This document shows positions 38,893 through 48,607 of a stretch of DNA of 64,000 nt, piece after piece. Under the pieces are notes generated by a model that worked only from the letters and a program-made list of their open reading frames with translations, made no database searches and was not told where the DNA came from. Each line of letters opens with the position of its first letter. Position 1 is the stretch's first letter. Source of the stretch: Anoxynatronum buryatiense (GTDB taxonomy: Bacteria > Bacillota > Clostridia > Peptostreptococcales > Tindalliaceae); contig NZ_FXUF01000019.1 of the NCBI RefSeq assembly GCF_900182905.1, forward strand, positions 1-64,000, written 5' to 3'. A program made the position numbers and the translations under genes.

Positions 38893-41800
38893 TTACAGAT
38901 CTTCGTCATCTTCAATAACTTCATGTGTCAATGCCTCGGCATCATCTTCTTCAAATCCGGTAATGGACATCATGGACGACTCCAGCTCTTCTTCATCCAC
39001 ATCACGCGATTCGCTGATTGCCGGACCTGCATCTTCCTCATCTTCCAGGGGCTCCGGATCAGTCTCGCGCTCCGGCAAAAGATCCTTGCGATCGGTATCC
39101 AGAGATTCTATTTCATCATCAGCGGCGTCCTTGATTTCTATTTCATGATTGTCATCTGTCATCACCTGAATGTTCAGGCACAGACTCTGAAGCTCCTTAA
39201 TCAGTACTTTGAAAGACTCAGGCACACCAGGTTCCGGAATGGTTTCACCTTTGACGATGCATTCGTAGGTTTTCACACGACCCACCACATCATCGGATTT
39301 CACCGTCAGAATTTCCTGAAGGGTGTGGGCAGCACCGTATGCTTCCAGTGCCCAGACCTCCATTTCACCAAATCGCTGACCGCCAAACTGAGCCTTACCG
39401 CCCAGGGGCTGCTGTGTTACCAGTGAGTAGGGGCCCGTGCTGCGTGCATGGATTTTATCATCCACCAGATGGTGAAGTTTCAGCATGTACATGTAACCCA
39501 CGGTAACCGGGTTGTCAAAAAACTCGCCGGTGCGGCCATCCTGCAGCTGGATTTTTCCTGATCGCGGATAACCCGCCAGTTCCAGGGCCTCCATGACATC
39601 ATGTTCATTGGCACCGTCGAATACCGGTGTTGCCACTTCCCACCCAAGGGCTTTGGCTGCCAGACCCAAGTGCACTTCCAGCACCTGTCCAATATTCATT
39701 CGGGAAGGAACGCCCAGGGGATTCAATACAATATCGAGGGGAGTTCCATCCGCCAGGAAGGGCATATCTTCTTCCGGCAGAATTCTGGAAATAACCCCTT
39801 TGTTACCATGTCGTCCGGCAATTTTATCACCGACGTTGATTTTTCGTTTTTTAGCAATGTACACACGCACCAGTTCGTTAACTCCTGGAGAAAGCTCGTC
39901 GCCATTTTCCCGGGTGAACACTTTCACGTCGACAATGATACCCGATTCACCGTGGGGTACTTTCAACGAGGTGTCTCTTACCTCTCGGGCCTTTTCTCCA
40001 AAAATAGCCCGCAACAACCTCTCTTCTGCCGTCAGTTCCGTCTCCCCTTTAGGAGTGACTTTACCCACCAGAATGTCACCGGACAGAACTTCTGCGCCAA
40101 TGCGGATAATGCCGCGTTCATCCAGGTCTTTCAGAGCATCTTCTCCCACATTGGGAATATCTCGTGTGATTTCTTCCGGTCCCAGTTTTGTGTCGCGTGC
40201 ATCCGCTTCATACTCTTCGATGTGAATGGATGTCAGCACATCTTCTTTAACCAGGCGTTCATTGATGAGAATTGCATCTTCATAGTTATAACCTTCCCAG
40301 GTCATAAAACCAATCAGACAATTGCGCCCAAGGGCGATTTCTCCCTGGTGAGTGGAAGGACCGTCTGCAATGACGTCGCCTGCTTTCACCCGTTGTCCTT
40401 TGACAATAATCGGTTTTTGATTGACGCAGGTTCCCTGGTTGGAGCGCTTGAATTTCAACAGGTTATGGCGGTCGATCTGACCGTCAGCATCCCGCCTGAT
40501 GAGGATTTCAGTACCAGTCACCCGTTCAATCACGCCATCGATTTTAGCAATCACCACAACGCCAGAATCTCTGGCTGCCTTATACTCCATCCCCGTTCCA
40601 ATAACCGGAGGCTCTGCAATTAACAAGGGTACCGCCTGCCGCTGCATATTCGATCCCATAAGGGCACGGTTGGCATCGTCGTTCTCCAGAAAAGGAATCA
40701 TGGCGGTTGCCACCGAAACAATCTGCTTCGGAGAAACGTCCATGTAATCGGCTTCTTCCCGGGGAACCATGTCAATGGCGCCTTCAATTGTTCTGGAAGC
40801 AACCCGTTTGTTGATGAAATGACCTTCTTCATCCAGCGGCTCATTCGCCTGTGCGATGGTGAGCATGTCTTCCTCATCGGCCGTCAGATATTCCACTTCT
40901 TTGGTAACCCGGCCTTCTTCCTGGATGATTTTACGATAGGGAACTTCAATAAACCCATATTCATTGACACGGGCAAAGGTACTCAGCGAGTTGATTAGTC
41001 CAATGTTTGGTCCCTCAGGTGTTTCAATGGGGCACATGCGTCCATAGTGGGAGTGATGTACGTCCCGAACTTCAAATCCGGCACGTTCCCGGGACAGTCC
41101 GCCAGGTCCAAGAGCTGAAAGCCGTCGTTTGTGAGTCAGTTCAGCCAATGGGTTGGTTTGATCCATAAACTGTGACAGCTGTGAACTGCCAAAAAATTCC
41201 TTGATGGCAGCGACCACGGGACGAATATTAATGAGCGCCTGGGGGGTTACCAGATCAACATCCTGAATGGTCATTCTTTCCTTAACCACACGCTCCATGC
41301 GGGAGAGCCCGATGCGAAATTGATTCTGGAGCAACTCGCCCACCGAACGCAGACGCCGGTTGCCCAGATGGTCAATGTCATCCACCCGTCCGATTTCATG
41401 CGCCAAATTGAACACATAGCTGATGGAGGCAATGATATCGGCCACAATGATGTGCTTCGGATTCAGTTCCCGCACACGCTCTTTCAGTGCCTGTCGAATC
41501 TCATCTTCTGTTTTAAAGCTATCCAGTATTTCCTTCAGGACTGGATAGTACACTTTGTCACGCAGGCGAATGCCTGAGAGGTCAAAGGGTACATGTACTT
41601 TAACATCCACAAAATGATTGCCGATGACCTTGATCACCTGATTTTCCTCGGAATAAACCAGCGCCTGGTTAAGTCCTGTATTCTGAATAGCTTCGGCAAC
41701 ATGCCGGGTGATTTTCTTGCCGGACTCCACCAGCACTTCGCCGGTTCGGGGATCAACGATATTTTCTGCTGCCTTGCGGTACATGATGCGTGTTGCAAGT

Positions 41801-42636
41801 GCCAGCTTTTTATTGAATTTATAACGCCCAACCTTTGCCAGATCATACCGCTTCGGATCAAAGAACAGGGAGTTCAGCAGCGAAGTGGCACTTTCGACAG
41901 TCGGCGGCTCACCAGGGCGTAGACGCTTATAGATTTCCAGCAATGCTTCTTCTGTTGTGGTGGTGTTGTCTTTTTCAAGTGTCGCCAACAAACGCTCATC
42001 TTCACCCAGCAGATCAATGATTTGTTGATCTTTTGAGTAGCCCAGCGCTCGAAGCAAAATGGTAATGGGTTGCTTTCGGGTACGGTCGATACGCACCGAT
42101 ACCACACCATTTGAATCTGTTTCGTATTCCAGCCAGGCACCCCGGTTAGGGATCAGTGTCGAGGAGAAAAGCATGGTGCCGGCTTTGTCATATTCTGAAT
42201 GGTAATAAACCCCGGGAGAACGAACCAACTGACTGACAATGACACGTTCAGCACCATTGATAATAAAGGTCCCCGTCTCAGTCATAATGGGAAAATCACC
42301 CATGAACACTTCCTGCTCTTTGACTTCGCCGGTTTCTTTATTGATAAGCCTTACCTTCACCTTAATGGGGGCTGAGTAAGTCATATCACGTTCCTTGGCT
42401 TCTTCCACACTGTATTTGGCAGATTCTTCCAGTTTGTAATCCACAAATTCCAGGATCAGGTTTCCGGTATAATCTTCAATAGGGGAAATATCATTAAAGA
42501 CTTCTCCCAGTCCTTCTTCCAGAAACCAGCGATAGGATTCCTGCTGAATCTCAATCAGATTGGGGACTTCAAGAATTTCTTCAATTCTTGAGTAGGACAT
42601 TCGCTCTTTGTTGCCAATTTTGACGGGATGTGGCAT
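38893..42636 (-). CDS. rpoB: DNA-directed RNA polymerase subunit beta
   Basis: 1247-aa catalytic subunit. The rifampicin region reads [20 protein letters not shown] and [11 protein letters not shown], i.e. wild type at the usual resistance positions. GRHGNKGV and the C-terminal [20 protein letters not shown] are present. The extreme C terminus is an unusually long acidic tail (about 70 residues rich in Asp/Glu). The ATG at 42636 is chosen over a GTG at 42648 that overlaps the AAGGAG ribosome site. A promoter and a ~230-nt leader precede it. Confidence 0.98.
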   Translation of the reverse strand: MPHPVKIGNKERMSYSRIEEILEVPNLIEIQQESYRWFLEEGLGEVFNDISPIEDYTGNLILEFVDYKLEESAKYSVEEAKERDMTYSAPIKVKVRLINKETGEVKEQEVFMGDFPIMTETGTFIINGAERVIVSQLVRSPGVYYHSEYDKAGTMLFSSTLIPNRGAWLEYETDSNGVVSVRIDRTRKQPITILLRALGYSKDQQIIDLLGEDERLLATLEKDNTTTTEEALLEIYKRLRPGEPPTVESATSLLNSLFFDPKRYDLAKVGRYKFNKKLALATRIMYRKAAENIVDPRTGEVLVESGKKITRHVAEAIQNTGLNQALVYSEENQVIKVIGNHFVDVKVHVPFDLSGIRLRDKVYYPVLKEILDSFKTEDEIRQALKERVRELNPKHIIVADIIASISYVFNLAHEIGRVDDIDHLGNRRLRSVGELLQNQFRIGLSRMERVVKERMTIQDVDLVTPQALINIRPVVAAIKEFFGSSQLSQFMDQTNPLAELTHKRRLSALGPGGLSRERAGFEVRDVHHSHYGRMCPIETPEGPNIGLINSLSTFARVNEYGFIEVPYRKIIQEEGRVTKEVEYLTADEEDMLTIAQANEPLDEEGHFINKRVASRTIEGAIDMVPREEADYMDVSPKQIVSVATAMIPFLENDDANRALMGSNMQRQAVPLLIAEPPVIGTGMEYKAARDSGVVVIAKIDGVIERVTGTEILIRRDADGQIDRHNLLKFKRSNQGTCVNQKPIIVKGQRVKAGDVIADGPSTHQGEIALGRNCLIGFMTWEGYNYEDAILINERLVKEDVLTSIHIEEYEADARDTKLGPEEITRDIPNVGEDALKDLDERGIIRIGAEVLSGDILVGKVTPKGETELTAEERLLRAIFGEKAREVRDTSLKVPHGESGIIVDVKVFTRENGDELSPGVNELVRVYIAKKRKINVGDKIAGRHGNKGVISRILPEEDMPFLADGTPLDIVLNPLGVPSRMNIGQVLEVHLGLAAKALGWEVATPVFDGANEHDVMEALELAGYPRSGKIQLQDGRTGEFFDNPVTVGYMYMLKLHHLVDDKIHARSTGPYSLVTQQPLGGKAQFGGQRFGEMEVWALEAYGAAHTLQEILTVKSDDVVGRVKTYECIVKGETIPEPGVPESFKVLIKELQSLCLNIQVMTDDNHEIEIKDAADDEIESLDTDRKDLLPERETDPEPLEDEEDAGPAISESRDVDEEELESSMMSITGFEEDDAEALTHEVIEDDEDL

Positions 42637-42870
42637 GCCGGGCTTCACTCCTTGTGATCATAGTAAATTCTATCGTGAAATGAAAAATCCCGCATTGGTT
42701 CATTCGGTCGCCAGGACCAAAATGCTTTGAACGGAATTTTCATGAATACAGGGGTTACCTCAATGTGGAGTTTCAAACATTGAAATACGTTGACGCGGCA
42801 ACACTCTGACGGGTGATGTGCATGGGTTGCCGCCAGATTTGATGCGCAGAAAAAAAGACTTTTATGCAAT
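42637..42870 (-). promoter_or_regulatory. Structured leader of rpoBC
   Basis: The ~235-nt leader downstream of the rpoB promoter has two clear stems on the minus strand: GCGGCAAC/GTTGCCGC (42833-42795), and TCAATGT/ACATTGA (42783-42760). Neither is followed by a T-tract. I know of no named leader family that matches. The region may separate rpoBC expression from the ribosomal genes upstream. Confidence 0.5.
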
Positions 42871-42877
42871 GTATAAT

Positions 42878-42905
42878 ATTATCACAACAAAATACAAGTT
42901 GTCAA
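42878..42905 (-). promoter_or_regulatory. rpoB promoter
   Basis: TTGACA (42905-42900) and GATAAT (42883-42878) are separated by 16 bp, with a TGT just before the -10 that makes an extended -10 element. It begins 2 bp after the T-rich end of the rplL terminator. Confidence 0.78.
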
Positions 42906-42906
42906 C

Positions 42907-42952
42907 AAAAAGCGTCTTCTCAGAAATTTTATTTTCTGTCGAAGACGCTTTT
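42907..42952 (-). terminator. Terminator/attenuator after rplL
   Basis: AAAAGCGTCTTC (42952-42941) pairs with GAAGACGCTTTTT (42919-42907); inside, CAGAAA pairs with TTTCTG around ATAAAA. The run of T is short (TTTTTG). The stem lies 42 bp after the rplL stop and just before the rpoB promoter, so it can lower readthrough into rpoBC. Confidence 0.82.
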
Positions 42953-42993
42953 ACAGTCATTATTGGCGAATCATTTTTCTTCAGTAAAAAGAA

Positions 42994-43359
42994 CTACTTC
43001 AGTTCAACACTGGCGCCGGCTTCTTCAAGTTTGGCCTTGATGGCTTCTGCTTCTTCTTTTTCGGCACCTTCTTTAACTGGCTTCGGAGCATTGTCAACCA
43101 GCTCTTTGGCTTCTTTCAGTCCAAGTCCGGTCAGTTCACGCACTACTTTGATAACGCCAATTTTGGATGATCCGGGACTGGTCAGGATTACATCAAAATC
43201 AGTTTTTTCTTCTTCAACAGCTGCTGCAGCTCCGCCGCCAGCCATCATCACAGGAGCACTTGCGGATACGCCAAATTTTTCCTCTGCTGCTTTCACCAGT
43301 TCATTCAGCTCTGTAACTTTCATATTTTCAATCGTTTCAAGAATTTGTTCGATCGTCAT
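42994..43359 (-). CDS. rplL: 50S ribosomal protein L7/L12
   Basis: 121-aa stalk protein that recruits translational GTPases. N-terminal dimerisation helix region ([20 protein letters not shown]), an Ala/Gly-rich hinge around residues 35-50, and the C-terminal domain with [26 protein letters not shown] lies 8 nt before the ATG. It follows rplJ by 59 bp. Confidence 0.98.
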   Translation of the reverse strand: MTIEQILETIENMKVTELNELVKAAEEKFGVSASAPVMMAGGGAAAAVEEEKTDFDVILTSPGSSKIGVIKVVRELTGLGLKEAKELVDNAPKPVKEGAEKEEAEAIKAKLEEAGASVELK

Positions 43360-43418
43360 TCATGACACCTCCATTAATATTGCCCTTAAGGGGCTTGATT
43401 GATTGGTTGACTCGTTTC

Positions 43419-43925
43419 CTAGCTGGCTTCGCCTTCGGCAGTTTTCTTGTCGATCACTGCCTGCAACAGATATGCGAAATTGCTCACTGGTGCCTTCAGG
43501 CTGCCCAGCAGTTTTGCAATCAGCACTTCTCTTGCCGGGATGGAAGCCAGTTCATTCACTTTTGCTTCATCCAAGAACGCACCTTCCACAATACCTGCTT
43601 TTAACTCAAGGCTTTTGTGGGTTTTGGCGAACTCACTGCCGATTTTTGCAGGGATGATCGGATCGTCATAGCTGAAAGCAATGGCGTTGGGCCCATCCAG
43701 CAATTCTGAGAAATCACTCAACCCTTTTTCCTGAATCGCTCGCTTCACCAGTGTGTTTTTATAGACTTTATAGTCCACACCCGCTTCACGAAACTGTTTT
43801 CGCAGTTCTGTGACTTCTTCCACTGTCAGACCTCGGTAATCAAACAAAATGGCTGCAGTGGATTTTGAAAACTTATCGGCAATCTCTTCAACAATTGCCT
43901 TCTTCATCTCGATGGCTTTTGACAT
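43419..43925 (-). CDS. rplJ: 50S ribosomal protein L10
   Basis: 168-aa base of the L7/L12 stalk. MSKAIEMKKAIVEEIADKF and FDYRGLTVEEVTELRKQFRE are typical. The ATG at 43925 follows AAAAGGAGGTG; the open frame upstream belongs to the leader and is not translated. L10 (with L12) represses its own leader in known systems; that leader is present here. Confidence 0.98.
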   Translation of the reverse strand: MSKAIEMKKAIVEEIADKFSKSTAAILFDYRGLTVEEVTELRKQFREAGVDYKVYKNTLVKRAIQEKGLSDFSELLDGPNAIAFSYDDPIIPAKIGSEFAKTHKSLELKAGIVEGAFLDEAKVNELASIPAREVLIAKLLGSLKAPVSNFAYLLQAVIDKKTAEGEAS

Positions 43926-43939
43926 ACGCAATGCACCTC

Positions 43940-44090
43940 CTTTTGGTTCTGGTTCCGCTTTTACGAAACAAAGCCCCGTTGCTGGTGACAGCACGAGGCC
44001 TTTTTCTATATTTCGAAAAAGCCTCGGCAGGATGTTTAAACAGTCAACTGTCCCTGCGGTCTACGGCAGAGTATTCAATGTTGTGAACCT
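43940..44090 (-). promoter_or_regulatory. L10 leader RNA (autogenous control of rplJL)
   Basis: Between rplA and rplJ the minus strand shows the L10-binding core: GACCGCAGGGACAG (about 44063-44050), then a TTAA-containing loop, then CCTGCCGAGGC (44031-44021), in the usual arrangement. The core is followed by a 12-bp hairpin CGAGGC-TTTTTC/GAAAAA-GCCTCG (44025-43994). A known family places L10 binding here. The second hairpin lacks a clean T-tract, so control may be by attenuation or at translation. Confidence 0.85.
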
Positions 44091-44101
44091 CTGGTTCCGG
44101 T

Positions 44102-44800
44102 CTAAGACATCACTTTGTTGGGGTTGATGCGAATGCCGGGTCCCATGGTGCTTGTCAGGGTAACGCTTCTCAGGTACTGGCCTTTGGAAGCTGCGGGTTT
44201 TGCTTTCACAACCGCATCCAACAATGCTCTCAGATTATCTGTCAGCTTGTCGGCTTCAAAAGACTTTTTCCCGATGGGTACATGGATGATGTTGGTTTTA
44301 TCCAGACGGTATTCCACTTTACCGGCTTTGATTTCATTGACGGCCCGTTCCAGTTCAAACGTCACTGTTCCGGATTTCGGGTTCGGCATCAGACCCTTGG
44401 GGCCAAGCACACGTCCCAAACGGCCTACAACACCCATCATGTCAGGGGTTGCCACCACCACGTCAAACTCAAACCAGTTTTCTTTCTGGATTTTTTCAAC
44501 CATTTCGTCGCCACCCACAAAGTCGGCACCGGCTTTTTCTGCTTCGGTTACTTTTTCACCTTTTGCAAATACCAGTACTTTCTTTGTTTTGCCAGTTCCG
44601 TGGGGCAATACCACAGCTCCCCGGACTTGCTGGTCTGCATGGCGGGAGTCGACTCCCAGCTTCATGTGCAGTTCAATGGTTTCATCAAATTTTGCTGATG
44701 GAAGCTGCTTCAGCACTTCCACTGCCTCAGCGACATCATGCATCTTTGCACTGTCAAACGCTTTGAGAGCGTCTTGGTACTTTTTGGCTTTCTTTTTCAT
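44102..44800 (-). CDS. rplA: 50S ribosomal protein L1
   Basis: 232-aa protein of the L1 stalk that helps release E-site tRNA and can repress its own operon. Motifs are [34 protein letters not shown] and [10 protein letters not shown] at the C terminus. The ATG at 44800 follows AAGGAGGAAAACCA. Confidence 0.98.
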   Translation of the reverse strand: MKKKAKKYQDALKAFDSAKMHDVAEAVEVLKQLPSAKFDETIELHMKLGVDSRHADQQVRGAVVLPHGTGKTKKVLVFAKGEKVTEAEKAGADFVGGDEMVEKIQKENWFEFDVVVATPDMMGVVGRLGRVLGPKGLMPNPKSGTVTFELERAVNEIKAGKVEYRLDKTNIIHVPIGKKSFEADKLTDNLRALLDAVVKAKPAASKGQYLRSVTLTSTMGPGIRINPNKVMS

Positions 44801-44850
44801 TGGTTTTCCTCCTTGTGGTCCCATCGGCCGAAGGGCCTCCCACTAAATTC

Positions 44851-45276
44851 CTATTCTTCCACTTCAATACCCATGCTGCGGGCAGTTCCTGCAATCATGT
44901 TCATTGCAGTTTCAACACTGGCTGCATTCAAGTCAGGCATTTTCAGCTCAGCAATTTCACGCACCTGCGCTTTTTTGATTTTACCAACTTTGTTTTTGTT
45001 GGGTTCCCCGGAAGCTTTGTCGAGTCCGATGGCCTTTTTAATCAAAACAGCTGCTGGCGGTGTTTTGGTGATAAATGTGAAAGAGCGGTCCTGATAGACA
45101 GTAATGATCACCGGAATGATCAAGCCTGCCTGGTCTGCTGTCTTGGCATTGAATTCTTTACAGAAACCCATGATGTTGACACCATGCTGACCAAGGGCCG
45201 GACCAACTGGCGGTGCCGGTGTTGCTTTGCCGGCAGGTATTTGCAGCTTGATTTGTCCCACAACTTTTTTTGCCAT
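44851..45276 (-). CDS. rplK: 50S ribosomal protein L11
   Basis: 141-aa protein of the GTPase-associated centre. [20 protein letters not shown] and [20 protein letters not shown] with the conserved prolines are present. The ATG at 45276 is chosen over an in-frame GTG that is part of the ribosome site GGAGGTGG. Confidence 0.98.
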   Translation of the reverse strand: MAKKVVGQIKLQIPAGKATPAPPVGPALGQHGVNIMGFCKEFNAKTADQAGLIIPVIITVYQDRSFTFITKTPPAAVLIKKAIGLDKASGEPNKNKVGKIKKAQVREIAELKMPDLNAASVETAMNMIAGTARSMGIEVEE

Positions 45277-45359
45277 TATTTCCACCTCCTTTATGGGATG
45301 GTCACACGTCCGTCAGGAGTGTGCGTCTGCCTAATGAGCGGTTTCCCCTTATCGCCGGA

Positions 45360-45878
45360 TTACAGGGTCTCCACCTGGTGAAATTCCAGCTCAACCGGTG
45401 TCTCCCGGCCAAACATGGAAATTAGTACCTTAAAAGTCTGTTTGTCCATGTTGATTTTTTCAATGCTGCCAATGAAACTCTCAAAGGGACCACTGATGAC
45501 ACGAACAGAGTCTCCCACCTGAAAATTGATGTCGTGGCGAATGATTTCCACACCCATATTACGCACTTCATCTTCTGTCAGTGGGACCGGTTTGGAGCTG
45601 GGGCCCACGAATCCGGTAACGCCACGGGTATTGCGCACCAAATACCAGGACTCATCTGTCATCACCATCTTCACGATGACATAGCCTGGAAACAGCTTTG
45701 ATTCTTTGATGCGTTTTTTTCCATTTTTAATTTCAATTTTTTCTTCCATTGGAACCCTGACTTCCAGGATCACGTCTTCCATGCCTCGGTTTTCCACCAT
45801 TTTTTCGATGTTAACCTTCACTTTGTTTTCATGGCCGGAATACGTATGAACCACATACCATTTTGCCTGTTCTGACAT
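45360..45878 (-). CDS. nusG: Transcription termination/antitermination protein NusG
   Basis: 172-aa polymerase-binding factor. The NGN domain has WYVVHTYSGHENKVK and FPGYVIVKMVMTDESWY, and the C-terminal KOW domain has GDSVRVISGPFESFIGSI. The ribosome site is weak: the nearest purine-rich run (GGGGGAAGGGG) is over 20 nt from the ATG. It follows secE by 63 bp. Confidence 0.97.
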   Translation of the reverse strand: MSEQAKWYVVHTYSGHENKVKVNIEKMVENRGMEDVILEVRVPMEEKIEIKNGKKRIKESKLFPGYVIVKMVMTDESWYLVRNTRGVTGFVGPSSKPVPLTEDEVRNMGVEIIRHDINFQVGDSVRVISGPFESFIGSIEKINMDKQTFKVLISMFGRETPVELEFHQVETL

Positions 45879-45941
45879 ATCTGAAGGATACTGCCTGTGA
45901 CAGTGTCCCCTTCCCCCCTTTGAGCCTGGATAATCTGACGG

Positions 45942-46157
45942 TTATCGGATAATCATGTTCAACCCGAAGCCAAAAACAGTGTCCAGCACCCACAGGGCCA
46001 GTGTTGCCATCAGGCAAACAGCTACAACAACCGCTGTATGGTTTTTGAGTTCTTCTCTGGTTGGCCAGTGGACTTTTTTCAACTCTGCCCGTGAGCTTCT
46101 AACATACTTGCCAATTGATTGGGATTTTGTCGGAGCCGTTACAGTCTGGTTCGCCAC
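45942..46157 (-). CDS. secE: Preprotein translocase subunit SecE
   Basis: 71-aa single-pass membrane subunit of the Sec translocon. It starts with GTG (46157), with AAGGATGTG upstream. The amphipathic segment RSSRAELKKVHWPTREELKN precedes one transmembrane helix (TAVVVAVCLMATLALWVLDT). It lies between rpmG and nusG, the standard order. Confidence 0.96.
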   Translation of the reverse strand: MANQTVTAPTKSQSIGKYVRSSRAELKKVHWPTREELKNHTAVVVAVCLMATLALWVLDTVFGFGLNMIIR

Positions 46158-46193
46158 GGTGCTTCACATCCTTTTTTCTTTATCCGCCGCTGT

Positions 46194-46343
46194 TTACTTG
46201 GTTTCACGGTGCAGTGTATGCGCACGGTCAAACTTGCAGTACTTTCTCAGCTCAATGCGGTCCGGATCATTTTTCTTGTTCTTGGTGGTATGGTAATTTC
46301 TTCTTTTGCATTCGGTACACGCCAGTGTTACTTTCACTCTCAT
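46194..46343 (-). CDS. rpmG: 50S ribosomal protein L33
   Basis: A 49-aa protein read from ATG at 46343 to TAA at 46194, starting [20 protein letters not shown] and ending AHTLHRETK. The first zinc pair, Cys9-Cys12, is present. At the second pair only the first cysteine remains: the segment reads YCKFDRAH, with Asp where the fourth zinc-binding Cys is expected. It is therefore a degenerate zinc ribbon. It is the first gene of the rpmG-secE-nusG-rplKA run, behind a strong promoter. Confidence 0.95.
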   Translation of the reverse strand: MRVKVTLACTECKRRNYHTTKNKKNDPDRIELRKYCKFDRAHTLHRETK

Positions 46344-46430
46344 CCTTCACACCTCCCTGTCAGGCTCCCTAAAGCCCCCTTGCTGTTCTATCCAAGCCTT
46401 TACCGGGCTTTACAACTCGTTAACTGGTAG

Positions 46431-46459
46431 AATATACCATATTTCACCAGACCTGTCAA
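46431..46459 (-). promoter_or_regulatory. rpmG-secE-nusG promoter
   Basis: TTGACA (46459-46454) and TATATT (46436-46431) with a 17-bp spacer. The -35, the -10 and most of the -10-proximal spacer match the rRNA promoter at 200-228. Confidence 0.9.
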
Positions 46460-46494
46460 TCGTATTTCACCAGCAGACCGTTGTTTTTTGTCCG

Positions 46495-46524
46495 GCAAAT
46501 AAAGGACCAGCAGATACCTGGCCC
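46495..46524 (-). terminator. Terminator of tuf2
   Basis: GGGCCAG (46524-46518) pairs with CTGGTCC (46510-46504) around GTATCTG, followed by TTTATTTG. It resembles the tuf1 terminator stem and stands 36 bp before the rpmG promoter. Confidence 0.75.
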
Positions 46525-46546
46525 TCGGTGTTATCTCTTAATTCTA

Positions 46547-46599
46547 TTGCGGCAGGCTGTCAGATGACGGTTTTCCACCGTCGCTCCGGCCTGCCGCAA
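46547..46599 (-). other. Two-tier stem-loop downstream of tuf2
   Basis: TTGCGGCAGGC (46599-46589 on the minus strand) pairs perfectly over 11 bp with GCCTGCCGCAA (46557-46547), enclosing a second 6-bp stem GACGGT/ACCGTC. No T-tract follows, so it is not a classical terminator. It lies in the 3' untranslated region of tuf2, between the stop codon and the terminator; it could stabilise or process the message. Confidence 0.6.
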
Positions 46600-46627
46600 C
46601 AAAGTTTCGTGTTAAATAAGCAGCCTG

Positions 46628-47821
46628 TTACTCGATGATCTGAGCGACAACACCGGCTCCTACTGTTCGGCCGCCTTCACGAATGGCAAATCGCAGGCCT
46701 TCTTCGGTGGCGATGGGGCTGATCAGTTCGATGTCCATGGTGATGTTGTCTCCAGGCATAACCATCTCTACGCCATCCGGCAGTTTGATGCTTCCGGTAA
46801 CGTCGGTGGTTCTGAAGTAGAACTGGGGACGGTAGCCGTCAAAGAAGGGTGTGTGTCGGCCGCCTTCTTCTTTTTTCAGTACGTAGACTTCTGCTTTGAA
46901 CTTGGTGTGGGGATGGATGCTGCCGGTCTTGGCCAGTACTTGTCCACGCTCAATTTCTGTTCGCTGAATGCCGCGAAGCAACAGGCCGATGTTGTCGCCT
47001 GCCTGGGCGAAATCCAACAGTTTGCGGAACATTTCCACGCCGGTTACAATCAGTTTGCGGGGCTCTTCGGAGAGGCCCACCAATTGTACTTCTTCCTGTA
47101 CTTTAACGGTTCCTCTTTCCACACGTCCGGTGGCTACTGTGCCTCGGCCGGTGATGGAGAAGACGTCCTCTACGGGCATCAGGAAGGGTTTGTCCACGTC
47201 TCGCTCGGGCTGTGGAATATACTCGTCGATGCCTTCAAACATTTCAACGATTTTATCTGCCCATTCGCTGTCCGGATCTTCCAGTGCTTTTAATGCGCTG
47301 CCTTTGAAGATGGGGGTGTCGTCGCCTGGGAACTCGTACGCGCTCAACAGGTCGCGGATTTCCAGCTCAACCAGTTCCAGCAGTTCTTCGTCATCCACCA
47401 TGTCGCATTTGTTCATGAAGACCACGATGTAGGGTACGCCTACCTGTCTGGACAGCAGGATGTGCTCTCTGGTTTGGGGCATGGGGCCGTCGGCTGCGGA
47501 TACCACCAGGATGGCTCCGTCCATTTGGGCGGCTCCGGTGATCATGTTTTTAACATAGTCGGCATGGCCGGGGCAGTCTACGTGGGCGTAGTGGCGGTTC
47601 GGGGTTTCGTACTCAACATGTGCTGTTGAGATGGTGATTCCTCTTTCTCTTTCTTCAGGCGCTTTGTCGATCATGTCGAAGGCCACTGCTGATCCGGTGC
47701 CGAATCGCTTGTTCAGTACTGATGTGATGGCCGCTGTCAGCGTGGTTTTGCCATGGTCAACGTGACCAATGGTTCCAATGTTTACGTGGGGTTTTGTTCT
47801 TTCAAATTTTGCTTTTCCCAT
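46628..47821 (-). CDS. tuf2: Elongation factor Tu, copy 2
   Basis: 397-aa GTPase whose product appears identical to copy 1 at 30374-31567. It starts at the same [16 protein letters not shown]; an upstream in-frame extension belongs to the sigH gene region. The DNA match to copy 1 covers the whole gene and 14 bp of the ribosome-site region, with one substitution found (near 46849). It lies 34 bp after sigH and so probably shares its transcript, then ends at its own terminator before the rpmG promoter. Confidence 0.97.
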   Translation of the reverse strand: MGKAKFERTKPHVNIGTIGHVDHGKTTLTAAITSVLNKRFGTGSAVAFDMIDKAPEERERGITISTAHVEYETPNRHYAHVDCPGHADYVKNMITGAAQMDGAILVVSAADGPMPQTREHILLSRQVGVPYIVVFMNKCDMVDDEELLELVELEIRDLLSAYEFPGDDTPIFKGSALKALEDPDSEWADKIVEMFEGIDEYIPQPERDVDKPFLMPVEDVFSITGRGTVATGRVERGTVKVQEEVQLVGLSEEPRKLIVTGVEMFRKLLDFAQAGDNIGLLLRGIQRTEIERGQVLAKTGSIHPHTKFKAEVYVLKKEEGGRHTPFFDGYRPQFYFRTTDVTGSIKLPDGVEMVMPGDNITMDIELISPIATEEGLRFAIREGGRTVGAGVVAQIIE

Positions 47822-47855
47822 TTTCGTTCCTCCCTTTTCAATTCGCCCAATAAAC

Positions 47856-48509
47856 TCAGGCTTTTCTGGTTTCCAGGTAACGTTCGAGTTTTCGTTTGAC
47901 GCGTTGCAATGCGTTATCAATGGATTTGACATGCCGGTTCATTTCACAGGCAATTTCCTGGTATGACCGGCCATTGACGTACAGTGTCAGTACTTTCAGC
48001 TCCAGATCGCTGAGAATATCGCCAATCCGATTCTCAATACTTCCCAGTTCTTCCCTGCAAATCATCAGTTCTTCAGGATTGGTCAGCCGGTGTCCTGATA
48101 AAACATCCAGCAACGTCCGTTCAGATTCTTCGTCATACATGGGCTTATTGAGGGATATGTATGAATTCAGGGGAATGTGTTTCTGCCTGGTGGCTGTTTT
48201 TATGGCTGTTATCATCTGTCGGGTAATGCACAGCTCAGCAAAAGCTTTAAAGGAACAGGGCCTCTCGTCCTGATAATCGCGGACCGCCTTGAAAAGCCCA
48301 ATCATCCCTTCCTGAATAATGTCTTCCCGGTCAGCACCAATCAAATAATAGGACCGCGCTTTGGAACGCACAAAATTCTTGTACCGATTCATGAGAATCT
48401 CAAGAGATTTCAAATCTCCCTGTCTGGCAGCTTCGATCACCTGTTCGTCTGAAGGCAGTTGTTGGTTGACACTCGCCGTGCATGGCGCATCGCCAGTCCC
48501 TGCACCCAT
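47856..48509 (-). CDS. sigH: RNA polymerase sigma factor SigH (stationary phase/sporulation)
   Basis: 217-aa sigma-70 family factor of the Spo0H type, which in Bacillus directs early sporulation and transition-state genes. Region 2 has [21 protein letters not shown] and [20 protein letters not shown] (read in segments), and region 4.2 has [19 protein letters not shown]. The ATG at 48509 is chosen because GGGGG lies 8 nt upstream and a promoter ends at 48561; in-frame ATGs up to 48605 lie in or before that promoter. A start at 48515 is also possible. tuf2 follows in 34 bp. Confidence 0.93.
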   Translation of the reverse strand: MGAGTGDAPCTASVNQQLPSDEQVIEAARQGDLKSLEILMNRYKNFVRSKARSYYLIGADREDIIQEGMIGLFKAVRDYQDERPCSFKAFAELCITRQMITAIKTATRQKHIPLNSYISLNKPMYDEESERTLLDVLSGHRLTNPEELMICREELGSIENRIGDILSDLELKVLTLYVNGRSYQEIACEMNRHVKSIDNALQRVKRKLERYLETRKA

Positions 48510-48560
48510 CCACATCACCCCCGGCAAAGCTGGATTTGGTGCTGCATTGAAACTACCGCT

Positions 48561-48590
48561 ATTATATCCCATGCCTTCCCCTGTCGTCAA
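48561..48590 (-). promoter_or_regulatory. sigH promoter
   Basis: TTGACG (48590-48585) and a perfect TATAAT (48566-48561) are separated by 18 bp, giving a ~45-nt leader to the chosen sigH start. It lies just past the end of the rae1 gene. Confidence 0.8.
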
Positions 48591-48607
48591 CCGATGCCTC
48601 AACAACC

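Noticed and set aside
39601-40623. 340-aa plus-strand open frame opposite rpoB
   Set aside because: Shadow of rpoB codon use; no recognisable domain and no start signal.
46344-46627. tRNA genes in the tuf2-rpmG gap
   Set aside because: No cloverleaf or T-arm GTTCGAATC-type sequence; the gap is filled by a terminator, a promoter and a stem-loop.
47822-47932. 37-residue N-terminal extension of EF-Tu copy 2
   Set aside because: The extra codons overlap the end of sigH and are absent from copy 1; the shared ribosome site and MGKAKFERT start are the real ones.
48510-48605. Upstream starts for sigH giving up to 249 aa
   Set aside because: These codons overlap a TTGACG-18-TATAAT promoter, and the start at 48509 gives the normal SigH length with a ribosome site.
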